From a virus, in the IMG/VR virus record IMGVR_UViG_3300012685_000001, positions 49,468 through 113,467 of that record: a DNA stretch of 64,000 bases; one strand, 5' to 3'. Below, in pieces: positions 12,974-21,433 of this stretch. A program made the position numbers and the translations under genes. Position 1 is the stretch's first letter. Each line of letters starts with the position of its first letter. The notes beneath the pieces were generated by a model. It was not told the origin of the DNA. It saw only the letters and a program-made list of their open reading frames with translations, and ran no database searches.

Positions 12974-14296
12974 ATGAGCACTGTCTACATCCTCAGCACG
13001 AACGGCATCGAGTCACAGCGCTTCACCTCTAAGGCGAAGGCGATCACGGAAGCTGAGATGATCAGCAAGGTTGCTGAGGAGCGCAATGTGGGTGATGTCA
13101 TCACTGTCACTACTCAGAAGACGGGCAAGGTCGTCTACACCTACACGAATGAGATCGACTTCTCTCTTCCCGCGCCGACCATTGAGATCCAGGGTGAGTA
13201 CGTGGAAGCGGAAGACGCTCATGGTCACATCGCGGAGCAGACGGCATGGATGACCCAGGAAGGTGTCTGTGTGGGCCTGTGTGCCGTTGGCACGGGTTGC
13301 ATGCACTGTGATGAGCAGTACGGAGAGATCGAGCCTGAGACAGACGCTGAGAGCCTTTCAGAGGTAATCCAGCGCGTTGAGACTGTCTGTGTCATTCAGA
13401 ACATTCCTGGCACCAATGGGAACATGCACTACCACACTCCAGGATGCCGTGACATTCAGCGCGAGATGAAGCGTCATGGACAGCAGAAGGACGATGCCTT
13501 CGGGGGAAGGTTCAATTCCATTGCCGATATCCTCGCGCACGAATACGGGGACGTCTGCAATGACGATGCCTATGACATGGTGTGCGAGGCGAATTCGGAA
13601 TGGTTCGGTGTTCGTGTCATGCCGTGCCTTTCCATTTCTTTCGGTGAATTGAATTCCCGCCCGCTTTCTTTCGTGAATGGCATGTGGGTATTGGGAGACG
13701 CTCCTGAGACCCTTGTGGAGGATGACCAGACGTCCTATGAGGTTCCCTCCCACACCCGCTACCCGCACGGTCGTAAGGGCCCTGAGGACACCACTGCTGA
13801 GACTGAGGTGTTCGAGCCTGGCACGCGTGTGATCAGCAAGGTCACAGGGGAGCGTGGAACAGTGGTCCAGCCCTACATGACTGGCGTGATCTACGGCATC
13901 GGTGAGCGTATGAGTGCCGTCACCCTGGAAATGGACAATGGCTCTCTCCAGTCGGCATTGATTGGGGATCTGATGCTGAATTTCGCTTGCAAGGGTGAGG
14001 ACGGAAAGGCCGTTCACATTGCGCCCTGCACAGAGGCCACAGGTGAGGATGGTGCGTGCTGTGCCCTTGAGGATGACGGAACAGACCTTGACGTCACCAT
14101 GATCGAGATGGAGTTCCACCTGAGTGTTGAGGTGGAGACGGGTGTCACTGTGGATCTCGGATGGCACACCTTCGATGTTCCTGCCACCTGGAACGGCGAC
14201 TTGATCGCTGATCTCTATGGTGCTCGCCACGGTTCGGGCAATCCCAAGGATGGTTGGTCCTCCATCATCCAAGTCATTGACTTCGCTGCCCTCTAG
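12974..14296 (+). CDS. large hypothetical protein
   Basis: 440 residues. Visible parts: an N-terminal region like short signal-sensing or nucleotide-use domains (MSTVYILSTNGIESQRFTSKAKAI),a Cys cluster at 88-103, and an SH3-like stretch FEPGTRVISKVTGERGTVVQPY near residue 282. GAGGAG precedes the ATG. It is richer in GC than its neighbours, as is the following gene. The hairpin at its 3' end resembles the one after the next gene, so the two form a pair. No family recognised. Confidence 0.85.
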   Translation: MSTVYILSTNGIESQRFTSKAKAITEAEMISKVAEERNVGDVITVTTQKTGKVVYTYTNEIDFSLPAPTIEIQGEYVEAEDAHGHIAEQTAWMTQEGVCVGLCAVGTGCMHCDEQYGEIEPETDAESLSEVIQRVETVCVIQNIPGTNGNMHYHTPGCRDIQREMKRHGQQKDDAFGGRFNSIADILAHEYGDVCNDDAYDMVCEANSEWFGVRVMPCLSISFGELNSRPLSFVNGMWVLGDAPETLVEDDQTSYEVPSHTRYPHGRKGPEDTTAETEVFEPGTRVISKVTGERGTVVQPYMTGVIYGIGERMSAVTLEMDNGSLQSALIGDLMLNFACKGEDGKAVHIAPCTEATGEDGACCALEDDGTDLDVTMIEMEFHLSVEVETGVTVDLGWHTFDVPATWNGDLIADLYGARHGSGNPKDGWSSIIQVIDFAAL

Positions 14297-14308
14297 AAAG
14301 CCCTGTAG

Positions 14309-14342
14309 GGCACCTAGGACGCTCTTACAGACTCTAGGTGCC
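14309..14342 (+). terminator. 9-bp hairpin with leader motif
   Basis: GGCACCTAG with CTAGGTGCC. It is followed by GAACGATCTC, which recurs after the next hairpin at 15840-15850. No T run; may be a processing or regulatory leader rather than a true terminator. Confidence 0.5.
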
Positions 14343-14398
14343 TCCCTGGTCCACTCCACCCGAACGATCTCGTTAGAACGCCACTGAGAGGTTTTCTC

Positions 14399-15787
14399 AT
14401 GAACATCACAACAGGCGCCCGACTTCATGGCTCAGTGCGTCACGTCATCGTCAACGCTCAGGTCACTGCCTGTGGGCGTGTGGTCATTGTGGGCATGGGT
14501 AAGGGGTTCAGGTTCTGCAAGACATGTGTGCGCGTCAACAGTGAGGCACGCAAACTCAATGACGCTGTCCGTAAAGCAGTACGTGAGGAGCGTATGCAGA
14601 TGAGCACGGAACTTCCCGCTGAGGAATTCAGCACCTGGGAATGGAGTCTTTCGGAAGAAGAGTGGACATTGACTCTTGAGAAGATTGACAAGATCAATCA
14701 GCGTTGTGCCAAGCGCGGTGTTCCTGGTGGACTCAACGTTGAATGGACCCGTGAAATCGAAGAGGTCAACAACTTCGGAGTCAAGATCGAAAAGATCAGC
14801 TATTTGACCAGGATCACAGGTGTTGCCCCCAAGCTTCCCGGCTGGTCATTCATTGCCACACTGGACTATGACCAGCATGCGGGCCTGATTGTCCGTGGCT
14901 ATCCCGGAGCAACTCCTGTGGACCGTACAGAGCTTCGTGAAGGCTGGTGCGACCACTGCCAGACCAACCGCATGCGTACGGTCACCTATGTCATGCGCAA
15001 TGACGAGACGGGTGAACAAGTCCAGGTCGGTTCTTCCTGCATAAAGGATTTCACAGGCTGGACTGCGCTCCCTTACATGAGTGCCGACAAGGATGTCTCT
15101 GAGTTTTCAGGTGGCTTTGGCGGCGCTCCCAAGGATGTCACTGTCCTGAGTGCTCTGGCCATCTCATGGGCATGTGTCACTGAATACGGATTCAAGCGGT
15201 CGAATGAGGCAGGCGCAACAAAGGGAATGGTCATGGATGTCATCGACCCTCCCAAGCCTTCAAAGAACAATGCGGATTACCTCGCTGAATTGCAGCGCAT
15301 TTCCAAGCACTCTGAGGAAATGTACATAAAGGCTGAGGAATTGCGGCAATTCATTCTCTCCGACAATTTCTCCGGCTACAGTGACTACGTCGTCAACATG
15401 AAAGCCATTGTGGACACAAAGAAGGTTTCATTCCGTAACCTGGGACTGCTGGCAAGTGCTCCTCAGGCTTGGGCACGATTCCTTGAGAAGACGTTCATTC
15501 AGAAGGTGGAGAAGCAGGAATCCCCCAGTAAGCACGTGGGCAGCATCAAAGAGCGTATGACTCTCACACTCACCATTGAGTCCGTGACATTCATCTCTGG
15601 TGACTATGGAGTTTCCAGCCTTTACCGCATGAGCGACGCGGAAGGGAATGTATTCAAGTGGTTCTCATCAAATGGCATTCTCGATGAGATGATCAGCGAG
15701 ACAGTCACCATCATTGGAACTGTCAAGGCTCACGATGAATGGAAGGGTGTTCCTCAGACCTCCCTGACTCGCTGCAAGCTGGTCTAG
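14399..15787 (+). CDS. hypothetical protein with zinc motif and C-terminal OB-like part
   Basis: 462 residues. Residues 180-220 (CDHCQTNRMRTVTYVMRNDETG, then QVGSSCIKDFTG) form a four-Cys zinc module known from hypothetical proteins on plasmids and phages. The C-terminal 80 residues, ending TIIGTVKAHDEWKGVPQTSL, look like a beta-rich OB-type domain. The N-terminal part has CKTC. Probably binds DNA or RNA; true role unknown. GC-rich like the preceding gene. Confidence 0.85.
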   Translation: MNITTGARLHGSVRHVIVNAQVTACGRVVIVGMGKGFRFCKTCVRVNSEARKLNDAVRKAVREERMQMSTELPAEEFSTWEWSLSEEEWTLTLEKIDKINQRCAKRGVPGGLNVEWTREIEEVNNFGVKIEKISYLTRITGVAPKLPGWSFIATLDYDQHAGLIVRGYPGATPVDRTELREGWCDHCQTNRMRTVTYVMRNDETGEQVQVGSSCIKDFTGWTALPYMSADKDVSEFSGGFGGAPKDVTVLSALAISWACVTEYGFKRSNEAGATKGMVMDVIDPPKPSKNNADYLAELQRISKHSEEMYIKAEELRQFILSDNFSGYSDYVVNMKAIVDTKKVSFRNLGLLASAPQAWARFLEKTFIQKVEKQESPSKHVGSIKERMTLTLTIESVTFISGDYGVSSLYRMSDAEGNVFKWFSSNGILDEMISETVTIIGTVKAHDEWKGVPQTSLTRCKLV

Positions 15788-15798
15788 AAAGCTCTAGA

Positions 15799-15830
15799 GG
15801 GTGCCTAGGAGTAGTCTTGGGCACCCTTTC
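15799..15830 (+). terminator. hairpin after 14399 gene
   Basis: GGGTGCC with GGCACCC, then TTTCCCC. Paralogous in layout to the hairpin at 14309. Confidence 0.5.
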
Positions 15831-15871
15831 CCCACTGACCCTGAACGATCTCTTCAGAGAGGCACACAGCG

Positions 15872-16171
15872 ATGCAGCAAGCACTGTTCGAGCTAGAGCA
15901 CGTCCATCAGTACGAGACATTCCACGGGCCTATCAAGACTCAGAATGTGATCCAACTCATTACAGGCACTAAATGGTGCTGGACATGCATTTCATGGGTT
16001 AGGCCTGATCCTGAAGAAATGGCAGCACATTTGGCACGGAGAATTAAAGCGGGTGATGAATATCGCAGTAATGCAATAGTTATTTACTGTGCGCGATTCA
16101 AGACAACATTCCATGAAGCGCTATTGGCTATTGATATCGCTATCGGAAATCTGAATGAAGGAGTCAAGTAA
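15872..16171 (+). CDS. hypothetical protein
   Basis: 99 residues with a CWTC pair (WCWTCISWVRPD) and a helical C-terminus. AGAGAGG precedes the start. Its stop overlaps the next start (TAATG). Confidence 0.75.
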   Translation: MQQALFELEHVHQYETFHGPIKTQNVIQLITGTKWCWTCISWVRPDPEEMAAHLARRIKAGDEYRSNAIVIYCARFKTTFHEALLAIDIAIGNLNEGVK

Positions 16172-16305
16172 TGTGTTTTCCCCATAAATGGTCCAAGTGG
16201 ACCAAGTTGTTTCCCTCACTGGGCAGTGGTTCTATTTTCCAGACCAGGCGCTGTCTGAAGTGTGATCTCCGTGAGGAGAAGATAATTGTTCCCAAGAAGG
16301 GTTGA
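16171..16305 (+). CDS. small zinc-binding-like protein
   Basis: 44 residues, MCFPHKWSKWTKLF..., with CLKC near the end (RRCLKCDLREEK). Overlaps the previous stop. Confidence 0.65.
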   Translation: MCFPHKWSKWTKLFPSLGSGSIFQTRRCLKCDLREEKIIVPKKG

Positions 16306-16330
16306 CATAACCTCACGCATTTGATAGTGT
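16302..16330 (+). promoter_or_regulatory. candidate promoter
   Basis: TTGACA, 17-bp spacer, TAGTGT. It starts inside the stop codon of the preceding gene. Confidence 0.65.
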
Positions 16331-16548
16331 CCTGTACGTCGAAGCGCTACCGTAAATTCTTATACGGCTCTTGACCAGACATAGGTATATATGAAATTAC
16401 CCTGTCTGGTCAAGAGCTTCGCTCTCTCCCTGAGACAGATAAGTAAACAGGTTTCTCCCATAAATACAAGAATATATCTGAATAGCTAAACCAGGTATAT
16501 TCCTCCTTATGAATAAGAACAAATATCAATTGAGAAATAAAGGTAATT
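16331..16548 (+). ncRNA. leader or ncRNA with 14-bp perfect inverted repeat
   Basis: Downstream of the promoter, GCTCTTGACCAGAC (16367-16380) and GTCTGGTCAAGAGC (16404-16417) form a perfect 14-bp stem with a 23-base loop, followed by a small AGAGC/GCTCT hairpin. There is no T run and no gene before 16549, so this is a structured leader or a short RNA. Confidence 0.5.
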
Positions 16549-16686
16549 ATGGATAAACCTAAAAGATGTAGATCTGTTCGCTTTGTCAGATGGATTCCTA
16601 AAAGATGTATGTATACCTCTGGCCATAAACATTTACATTATGGTTCTGGTGGTTTCTTCTGGAAAGTAATAATTAAGGAGATGTAA
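16549..16686 (+). CDS. small basic hypothetical protein
   Basis: 45 residues, MDKPKRCRSVRFVRWIPKRC..., very basic with two Cys and several His. Its stop overlaps the next start. Confidence 0.6.
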   Translation: MDKPKRCRSVRFVRWIPKRCMYTSGHKHLHYGSGGFFWKVIIKEM

Positions 16687-17003
16687 TGCTAGGTTTCATA
16701 GTCTTTCTCTTCCTTATTGGCACAGGATGCTGTATATATGGACTTATTCGGGGGACAATTAGATTGAGGGTTGGAGAGAACAAAGCAAGGATAACTAATT
16801 TCTGGTCAATGCTTGGTTGGTCTTCTAACCTCATAGGTTCTATACTTCAACATTCCTCATTCGCTTATGTAGCTGCCTTTTTCTTGGCAGGCAGTATCTA
16901 CTTCTGGTGGAATTCAGGTGGTGGAGATGGTATGAAGACCAAGATCAAGAACTTCGTACAAAAGATAACTCCTCAACCCCTTGTGCTGGCTAGAATCAGT
17001 TGA
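16686..17003 (+). CDS. small membrane protein
   Basis: 105 residues with hydrophobic segments near 3-22 and 55-78 and a basic tail (KTKIKNFVQKI). AAGGAG precedes the ATG. No family recognised. Confidence 0.75.
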   Translation: MLGFIVFLFLIGTGCCIYGLIRGTIRLRVGENKARITNFWSMLGWSSNLIGSILQHSSFAYVAAFFLAGSIYFWWNSGGGDGMKTKIKNFVQKITPQPLVLARIS

Positions 17004-17028
17004 TAGATTCCTTCTAGGAGGTAAGACA

Positions 17029-17217
17029 ATGTCATCTATCAACTCTCTTGGTGAGACACCTGTACCTGTGATCCTGACAAGAGATCAGGTTCGTCTGATT
17101 CGTGGCATGATTGCCACAACTGCCATTCAGGGTGAATTGATTCCCTGTTTCCGGGAATTGAAGGACATTCTTGACCTGGCAGAAACTCAAGCCACCATTT
17201 CTCAGGTAAAAAGGTAG
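17029..17217 (+). CDS. small hypothetical protein
   Basis: 62 residues from ATG 17029, chosen because TAGGAGG lies just upstream; the frame is open from 16981. Helical (ILTRDQVRLIRGMIATTAIQ...). Confidence 0.7.
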   Translation: MSSINSLGETPVPVILTRDQVRLIRGMIATTAIQGELIPCFRELKDILDLAETQATISQVKR

Positions 17218-17221
17218 GACG

Positions 17222-17449
17222 ATGAAGATTGAGGTAGAAGACCTGGACAAGATCATCAGTGTCACAGGTGCTGAGGATTCTTCTGGACTCCGTATGGTTC
17301 TGGCAAGATATCTGATTAACATTTATGATCGTGGAATGGACGAAGGTCTTATGAATCGAGTTGATGATTCAAAGATTTCTGGAGAGTGCCCTTATGCTCA
17401 GTCTCATACTCGGGACTGGTGCGACTATTCAGGATGCAGGGAGAGCTGA
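17222..17449 (+). CDS. small hypothetical protein with Cys motif
   Basis: 75 residues. Ends CPYAQSHTRDWCDYSGC, a possible zinc site. Four bases after the previous stop. Confidence 0.7.
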   Translation: MKIEVEDLDKIISVTGAEDSSGLRMVLARYLINIYDRGMDEGLMNRVDDSKISGECPYAQSHTRDWCDYSGCRES

Positions 17450-17450
17450 G

Positions 17451-17666
17451 ATGGCTGGCAGACCTAAGGACATCTGGCTTGCTCTGGTAGGACGTACAGG
17501 GCTTACAATGCTCCGTGAGGGCATGAGGATTCAGGTACGTCTCTCCCTTCCCAAATTTCCTGGCAGAGATGTACACATGAATCTGACTGTTGCAGAAGCC
17601 CGTAAATGGGCAGACGCACTGAATCATTACGCAGACAAGGTGGAGAATGAGTATCGCGAATCCTGA
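17451..17666 (+). CDS. small hypothetical protein
   Basis: 71 residues from ATG 17451, one base after the previous stop, with CAGGGAGAG upstream. The frame continues upstream but over the previous gene. Contains an amphipathic helix EARKWADALNHYADKVE. Confidence 0.7.
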   Translation: MAGRPKDIWLALVGRTGLTMLREGMRIQVRLSLPKFPGRDVHMNLTVAEARKWADALNHYADKVENEYRES

Positions 17667-17973
17667 CCGTACTCAGGCAGAGATCTGTGTTGACTGCGGG
17701 GGAAATACAGCAATTGAATACGAGCGCCATATTTCCAGGTGTTTGGAATGTCCGGACGATCACGGTGAATGCGTCCATGAGGTCACAGAAGCCGTTCTAA
17801 CGCCCTCTGAGCCATCGGAGGCACAGGAACCTACCTACGACCTTACGGGGCTGTCAGAGAGGGATCTCCGTGCCCTCTTGAACATGCTGAACAATGTCTC
17901 TCCCTACGTAGGGCTGGACTACAAAGTACTTGGCAGGATTCAGGGACATGTGTACAACCTGATTCCTGACTAA
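17647..17973 (+). CDS. zinc-ribbon protein
   Basis: 108 residues. CVDCGGNTAIEY and CLECPDDHGEC give a zinc ribbon in the first 45 residues; the rest is an acidic linker and a helical C-terminus. Overlaps the previous gene by 20 bases. Confidence 0.75.
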   Translation: MSIANPDRTQAEICVDCGGNTAIEYERHISRCLECPDDHGECVHEVTEAVLTPSEPSEAQEPTYDLTGLSERDLRALLNMLNNVSPYVGLDYKVLGRIQGHVYNLIPD

Positions 17974-17984
17974 ATGATCAAGGG

Positions 17985-18020
17985 AGTCCCATGTCAGAGA
18001 TGATGTGGGACTTTTCTTGT
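17985..18020 (+). terminator. rho-independent terminator
   Basis: AGTCCCA with TGGGACT, then TTTTCTT. This argues that the next gene starts at 18099 rather than at ATG 17991, which lies inside the stem. Confidence 0.7.
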
Positions 18021-18028
18021 GTCTGGGG

Positions 18029-18057
18029 TTGCGCTCAGGGTTCAGGGTGTGTAGTGT
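18029..18057 (+). promoter_or_regulatory. candidate promoter
   Basis: TTGCGC, 17-bp spacer, TAGTGT. Shares its -10 hexamer with the promoter at 16302 and lies just after a terminator. Confidence 0.5.
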
Positions 18058-18098
18058 TCTGGTTGTCAGCAAGGAACACCGCAGACAAAGAGGCAGAG

Positions 18099-18401
18099 AT
18101 GAACATCGTTTACCAGAACAAGGTGGACCACGCGTCCACTGAGTGGGTAGCATATGATGTGGATGACTTTCACATGGATGGAACTGTCATCTCGGATGCA
18201 AGTGCTCAGGCCATTGCAGCATGGTGGCACTCACCTGGCTCCCCGCTTTCAACCGTTCTCAGTACCATGGGCGCAGTCACGGAGGATATGCACATTCACG
18301 ATTTTGCTTCTCCACGTGAGTATGCAGATTCAGACTTCAACGATAAGCTTGTGTTGAATGCTCTAGAGGCCTATATTGAGACGAAGCAGGGAAAGAGGTA
18401 G
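18099..18401 (+). CDS. hypothetical protein
   Basis: 100 residues from ATG 18099 (AGAGGCAGAG upstream). Begins MNIVYQNKVDHASTEWVAYDVDDF, acidic, no family recognised. The longer frame from 17991 would begin in a terminator. Confidence 0.7.
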   Translation: MNIVYQNKVDHASTEWVAYDVDDFHMDGTVISDASAQAIAAWWHSPGSPLSTVLSTMGAVTEDMHIHDFASPREYADSDFNDKLVLNALEAYIETKQGKR

Positions 18402-18403
18402 AC

Positions 18404-18577
18404 ATGTCCAGGAAGTACAGTGACAAAGAGGTTGCGGAAGTTCTCTTGCAACTTCTTGAGAATGCTGGTAACAGTGCCGAATATCCGTACTCTGGTGTAG
18501 ACCAGGTGGAATATGTCGGCCAAGGTCAGTACACTGTGCAGTTGTTCAAGGACGATCTTCATGCAGCGGCAGAATAA
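18404..18577 (+). CDS. small hypothetical protein
   Basis: 57 residues, MSRKYSDKEVAEVLLQLL..., two bases after the previous stop. Helix then a beta hairpin pattern (VEYVGQGQYTVQLF). Confidence 0.65.
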   Translation: MSRKYSDKEVAEVLLQLLENAGNSAEYPYSGVDQVEYVGQGQYTVQLFKDDLHAAAE

Positions 18578-18662
18578 CTGCTAGTGGGATTGCATCTGGC
18601 CAAGACATGTGCTTGACTAGGTGTTGTCTTCCTAACCAGGAAGCAAAACAGGAGGTAATACC

Positions 18663-18797
18663 ATGACTGTTCAGCTGCACAATCGCTGGGGAATCGTTGT
18701 TGGCGCGCGTAAGGACGAGTCTCGCTGTGTGCTCTGGAGTGACGACACTTTCGAGTGGTTTGACTCTGGCCAGTTCGCTTGCCTCTTCTCCAACTGA
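18663..18797 (+). CDS. small hypothetical protein
   Basis: 44 residues, Trp-rich, beta pattern (WGIVVGARKDESRCVLW). AGGAGG precedes ATG 18663. Confidence 0.65.
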   Translation: MTVQLHNRWGIVVGARKDESRCVLWSDDTFEWFDSGQFACLFSN

Positions 18798-18806
18798 GGG
18801 ATCATA

Positions 18807-18944
18807 ATGATTGTTCGTCTGCTTCTTCTGCCCTTCTTCCTGGCATTTCTGCTCAGTTATGCTGTAATTGCCCTGGTAGTAGGAGGGTTCACCTGGATGT
18901 TTACAGGTGAACCGTATCACGTAGTTCTTTCCTACAAAGGCTGA
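18807..18944 (+). CDS. small membrane protein
   Basis: 45 residues with one long hydrophobic segment (residues 4-29) and a short polar tail. No family recognised. Confidence 0.65.
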   Translation: MIVRLLLLPFFLAFLLSYAVIALVVGGFTWMFTGEPYHVVLSYKG

Positions 18945-18964
18945 GCCGTAGTTGACTGAGCTTT

Positions 18965-19008
18965 CTGCATAAGAATACGTAAACCTTGTGGGTTTATAGC
19001 TTATGCAG
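18965..19008 (+). other. strong intergenic hairpin
   Basis: CTGCATAAG with CTTATGCAG (9 bp), with an inner TAAACC/GGTTTA pair. No T run after it; likely a regulatory or stabilising leader of the next small gene. Confidence 0.5.
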
Positions 19009-19038
19009 ATTACTCCACCAACTAAGGGAGAAAATCAA

Positions 19039-19137
19039 GTGAACTGGTGGCAAGCGCTTATAGCGACATTCGGGTCATTCGGTTTTGCTGCGGCATTTGT
19101 AATATGGGCAGTATGGGTGACGCGAGACAGGTTCTAG
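19039..19137 (+). CDS. single-pass membrane microprotein, GTG start
   Basis: 32 residues from GTG 19039, preceded by AAGGGAG. One hydrophobic segment (residues 5-27) and a basic end (TRDRF). Confidence 0.55.
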   Translation: MNWWQALIATFGSFGFAAAFVIWAVWVTRDRF

Positions 19138-19189
19138 ATGCATTGCATCCTATGCACGATGTGTGTAGGGTGTTGTCCACCTAGAGACA

Positions 19190-19603
19190 ATGGGAGAAAC
19201 AGTGATTGAGCTTACTACGGAAAACGTTCTCGATGCCCTTGAAAAGGCTGTTGAGGAAAAGGGTGAGAGTTTCGTTTACTCCAATCAGGATGGCGTCTCT
19301 TCTCGCAATAAATTCGGTAGTTCTTCCGGAATCATGTGTCACTACGTGCACTGGAATGACCGTACGCCCGTCTCGGGATGCATTGCGGGAAATGTTCTGC
19401 ATCGTCTTGGTGTGTCTCTTGACACTCTGTCAGAGCATGAGAAGCGGCCGATTCGCTCCGTGCTTGAGGATTTTGAAGACGAGGGCATTGTGACGTTTGA
19501 GGATGGCTATAAGGTCACAATGATGCTGTCCCACGCTCAGGGTGCACAGGATGGCGGCAAGACTTGGGGTGACGCGCTCAAGGCCGCAAAGAACATGATC
19601 TGA
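19190..19603 (+). CDS. hypothetical protein, paralogue family A
   Basis: 137 residues. Shares a pattern with the proteins at 22025 and 41018: GESFVYS near residue 24, a Cys within ...SGCIAGNVLHRLGV, and a C-terminal TWGDALKAA. No enzyme motif is recognised. Three diverged copies in one window suggest a family with a role worth keeping. Confidence 0.8.
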   Translation: MGETVIELTTENVLDALEKAVEEKGESFVYSNQDGVSSRNKFGSSSGIMCHYVHWNDRTPVSGCIAGNVLHRLGVSLDTLSEHEKRPIRSVLEDFEDEGIVTFEDGYKVTMMLSHAQGAQDGGKTWGDALKAAKNMI

Positions 19604-19619
19604 GTGGTTGACTTGCATG

Positions 19620-19642
19620 GAGCTTAGACAAGTACTAAGCTC
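19620..19642 (+). terminator. 8-bp hairpin between genes
   Basis: GAGCTTAG with CTAAGCTC around a 7-base loop, after the gene ending at 19603. No clear T run. Confidence 0.45.
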
Positions 19643-19689
19643 TGTGTTGTTCACCTAGTCAGTGGTGACCAGACCAACAGGAGTAGAAA

Positions 19690-20061
19690 ATGTATCTGAG
19701 TGCTTTCGTCAAGGATGAGAACCTCACTGTTCACTCTTCCCAGTGCTCTCATGTGCTCCGCGAATGGCGTAAGTACGGTCTGCCAGTCGTGACGATGGCT
19801 GAGTCTGAGATGGGACTCACACGTCAGCTCAAGGCCTTGAACATCAGGGTTCACAGTATCCGTGTAATGCCGTGTGCTGGACTGCCTGAGGGATTCTGGA
19901 GTCGTACCCCCGCTGGTACTCCCCTGAAGCTTCTCAGTACCCGTGAAGGTGCTCAGCGAGCCACTCAGCGGGTTAAGCGTGAGATCGCTCTGGAATGGGC
20001 TGCAAGGATCAATGACATGTCTCCGATGCTTCGTGAACTCATGGGCATGCCTCAGCAGTAA
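19690..20061 (+). CDS. hypothetical protein
   Basis: 123 residues, basic, with a helical C-terminal half (REGAQRATQRVKREIALEWAARINDM). AGGAG precedes the ATG. Could bind nucleic acid; no family recognised. Confidence 0.75.
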   Translation: MYLSAFVKDENLTVHSSQCSHVLREWRKYGLPVVTMAESEMGLTRQLKALNIRVHSIRVMPCAGLPEGFWSRTPAGTPLKLLSTREGAQRATQRVKREIALEWAARINDMSPMLRELMGMPQQ

Positions 20062-20073
20062 AGGAGCAATACA

Positions 20074-20241
20074 ATGACGCACAAGAATAGCCGGAAGAAG
20101 ACTGGTCAGAAGAATGGTTTCAAGATTCTTCGCAATAAAACCACCTCGCGAGTGAGTAAGCGTGGTAATGGCTACGAGGATATCGATGAACGCTTTGTCG
20201 ACTTCTCTCGGATAAGGAATGTTTCTCCCGATTACTTCTAG
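20074..20241 (+). CDS. small basic protein
   Basis: 55 residues, MTHKNSRKKTGQKNGFKIL..., highly basic N-terminal half. AAAGGAG precedes ATG 20074. Confidence 0.65.
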   Translation: MTHKNSRKKTGQKNGFKILRNKTTSRVSKRGNGYEDIDERFVDFSRIRNVSPDYF

Positions 20242-20324
20242 ACGGCTTTACTCATTCTTGGGTTGAATCCCGAGAGTGGGTATGGCAGGCTAGAGCTTGT
20301 CAGACAGAAACGAAGGGGCACAAA

Positions 20325-20600
20325 ATGACTGAGCTTGAGCTGATGGTAGCTATTGCCAACGATCCTCGTGTAGTCCAGTATCGCAAGGCTGTACAGATCA
20401 TGGACCGGAAGATGGTGTCTGTCTACGGTCCTGACTATGCGTGTGCGCCGCTCAAGGAGTCTTCTAAGGACAGTCGGCGTCGTGAGTCTCCTGTTGGTCA
20501 TACTCTGATGACTGACGCTGATTGGGCACGGTTCGAAAGCCTTCTTCGTGGTGCTGCTCTCATCCGTCAGAGTGTGCGTGAAAGCCTTATGGAGGCATAA
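20325..20600 (+). CDS. hypothetical protein
   Basis: 91 residues, helical and basic. Stop is directly followed by the next ATG. No family recognised. Confidence 0.75.
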   Translation: MTELELMVAIANDPRVVQYRKAVQIMDRKMVSVYGPDYACAPLKESSKDSRRRESPVGHTLMTDADWARFESLLRGAALIRQSVRESLMEA

Positions 20601-20798
20601 ATGTTTGAGCTGAAAGTTCAGTACGAGAACGGCGGAAAGTCCTACCTTCCCGGACTCACCAGCGATTCCGTTCAATCAGTCACAAAAGCTTTCCACAGCC
20701 GAAAGCCAGTAGTTATTACTGATGACTATGGAGACTCTGTGGGAGTGGACATGTCCAAGGTAATTTACTTTACTATCTTCGCAAAGAAGGAGATTTAA
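20601..20798 (+). CDS. hypothetical protein
   Basis: 65 residues, beta-rich (MFELKVQYENGGKSYLPG...). Directly adjoins its neighbours upstream and, after 4 bases, the TerD gene, so likely one operon. Confidence 0.75.
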   Translation: MFELKVQYENGGKSYLPGLTSDSVQSVTKAFHSRKPVVITDDYGDSVGVDMSKVIYFTIFAKKEI

Positions 20799-20802
20799 TT
20801 CA

Positions 20803-21387
20803 ATGCTGGTTCTTAAGAAGGAAGACGACGCGGCTGATCTCGATGGAGTCACTCACTTCTCTGTGGGTGTTTCCTGGGACACTACTGCTGGAAGCTCTGG
20901 TGGCCTACTGGGCAAGCTGCGACAGAAGGTTGGGACTGATCTCGACCTGATTGCCGTTGCCTGTCAGGATGGCGATCCTGTTCGTCTTGCTGGTCTGGAT
21001 TCTCTCGACCCGTTCGGTAATGGTTCTCTGATCCATTCTGGTGATAATCAATCGGGTAAGGGTGAGGGGGACGATGAGCTTGTCACTATCGACTTTGCCC
21101 GAGTTCCTTCGAATGTGGATTCCATCGTCTTTGTCGGTGCTGCCTATAAGAAGTACAGTTCTTTTGAGAATGCGAAGAACATTTCTCTCAAGGTTTATGA
21201 CGCTTCGGGTGGTTCTTCTACTCAGGTTGCCGATATTTGGCCGAGCCTACTTGCTATGGGTAATGCTATTCGGATTGCTAAGGCTTTCCGAGTTGGCAAT
21301 TCATGGCAGTTCAAGGTTCTTGACCAGCGCGGACCAGTTGAGCAGGGCAACGAGAAGTCCCTCTTGCGCTTCGCCGTTGGCACCTGA
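20803..21387 (+). CDS. terD: TerD-domain protein
   Basis: 194 residues, the usual single-domain TerD length. The calcium-binding signature is present: VSWDT near the start, TDLDLIAVACQDGDPV, then SLIHSGDNQSGKGEGDDE and the conserved FVGAAY. TerD proteins are Ca-binding stress proteins of bacterial ter operons, linked to tellurite, phage inhibition and membrane-associated stress responses. No TerB, TerC or TerZ partner lies beside it. The last gene of a short operon with small unknown proteins. Confidence 0.9.
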   Translation: MLVLKKEDDAADLDGVTHFSVGVSWDTTAGSSGGLLGKLRQKVGTDLDLIAVACQDGDPVRLAGLDSLDPFGNGSLIHSGDNQSGKGEGDDELVTIDFARVPSNVDSIVFVGAAYKKYSSFENAKNISLKVYDASGGSSTQVADIWPSLLAMGNAIRIAKAFRVGNSWQFKVLDQRGPVEQGNEKSLLRFAVGT

Positions 21388-21433
21388 TAGTCTTCCTACA
21401 TCGCACCACAGACACAGAGAAAAGGGTTAGAAC

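Noticed and set aside
13358-14428. Leftward frame of 356 residues
   Set aside because: It is the opposite-strand shadow of the GC-richer gene at 12974-14296; it crosses hairpin and ribosome-binding sequences and has no start site.
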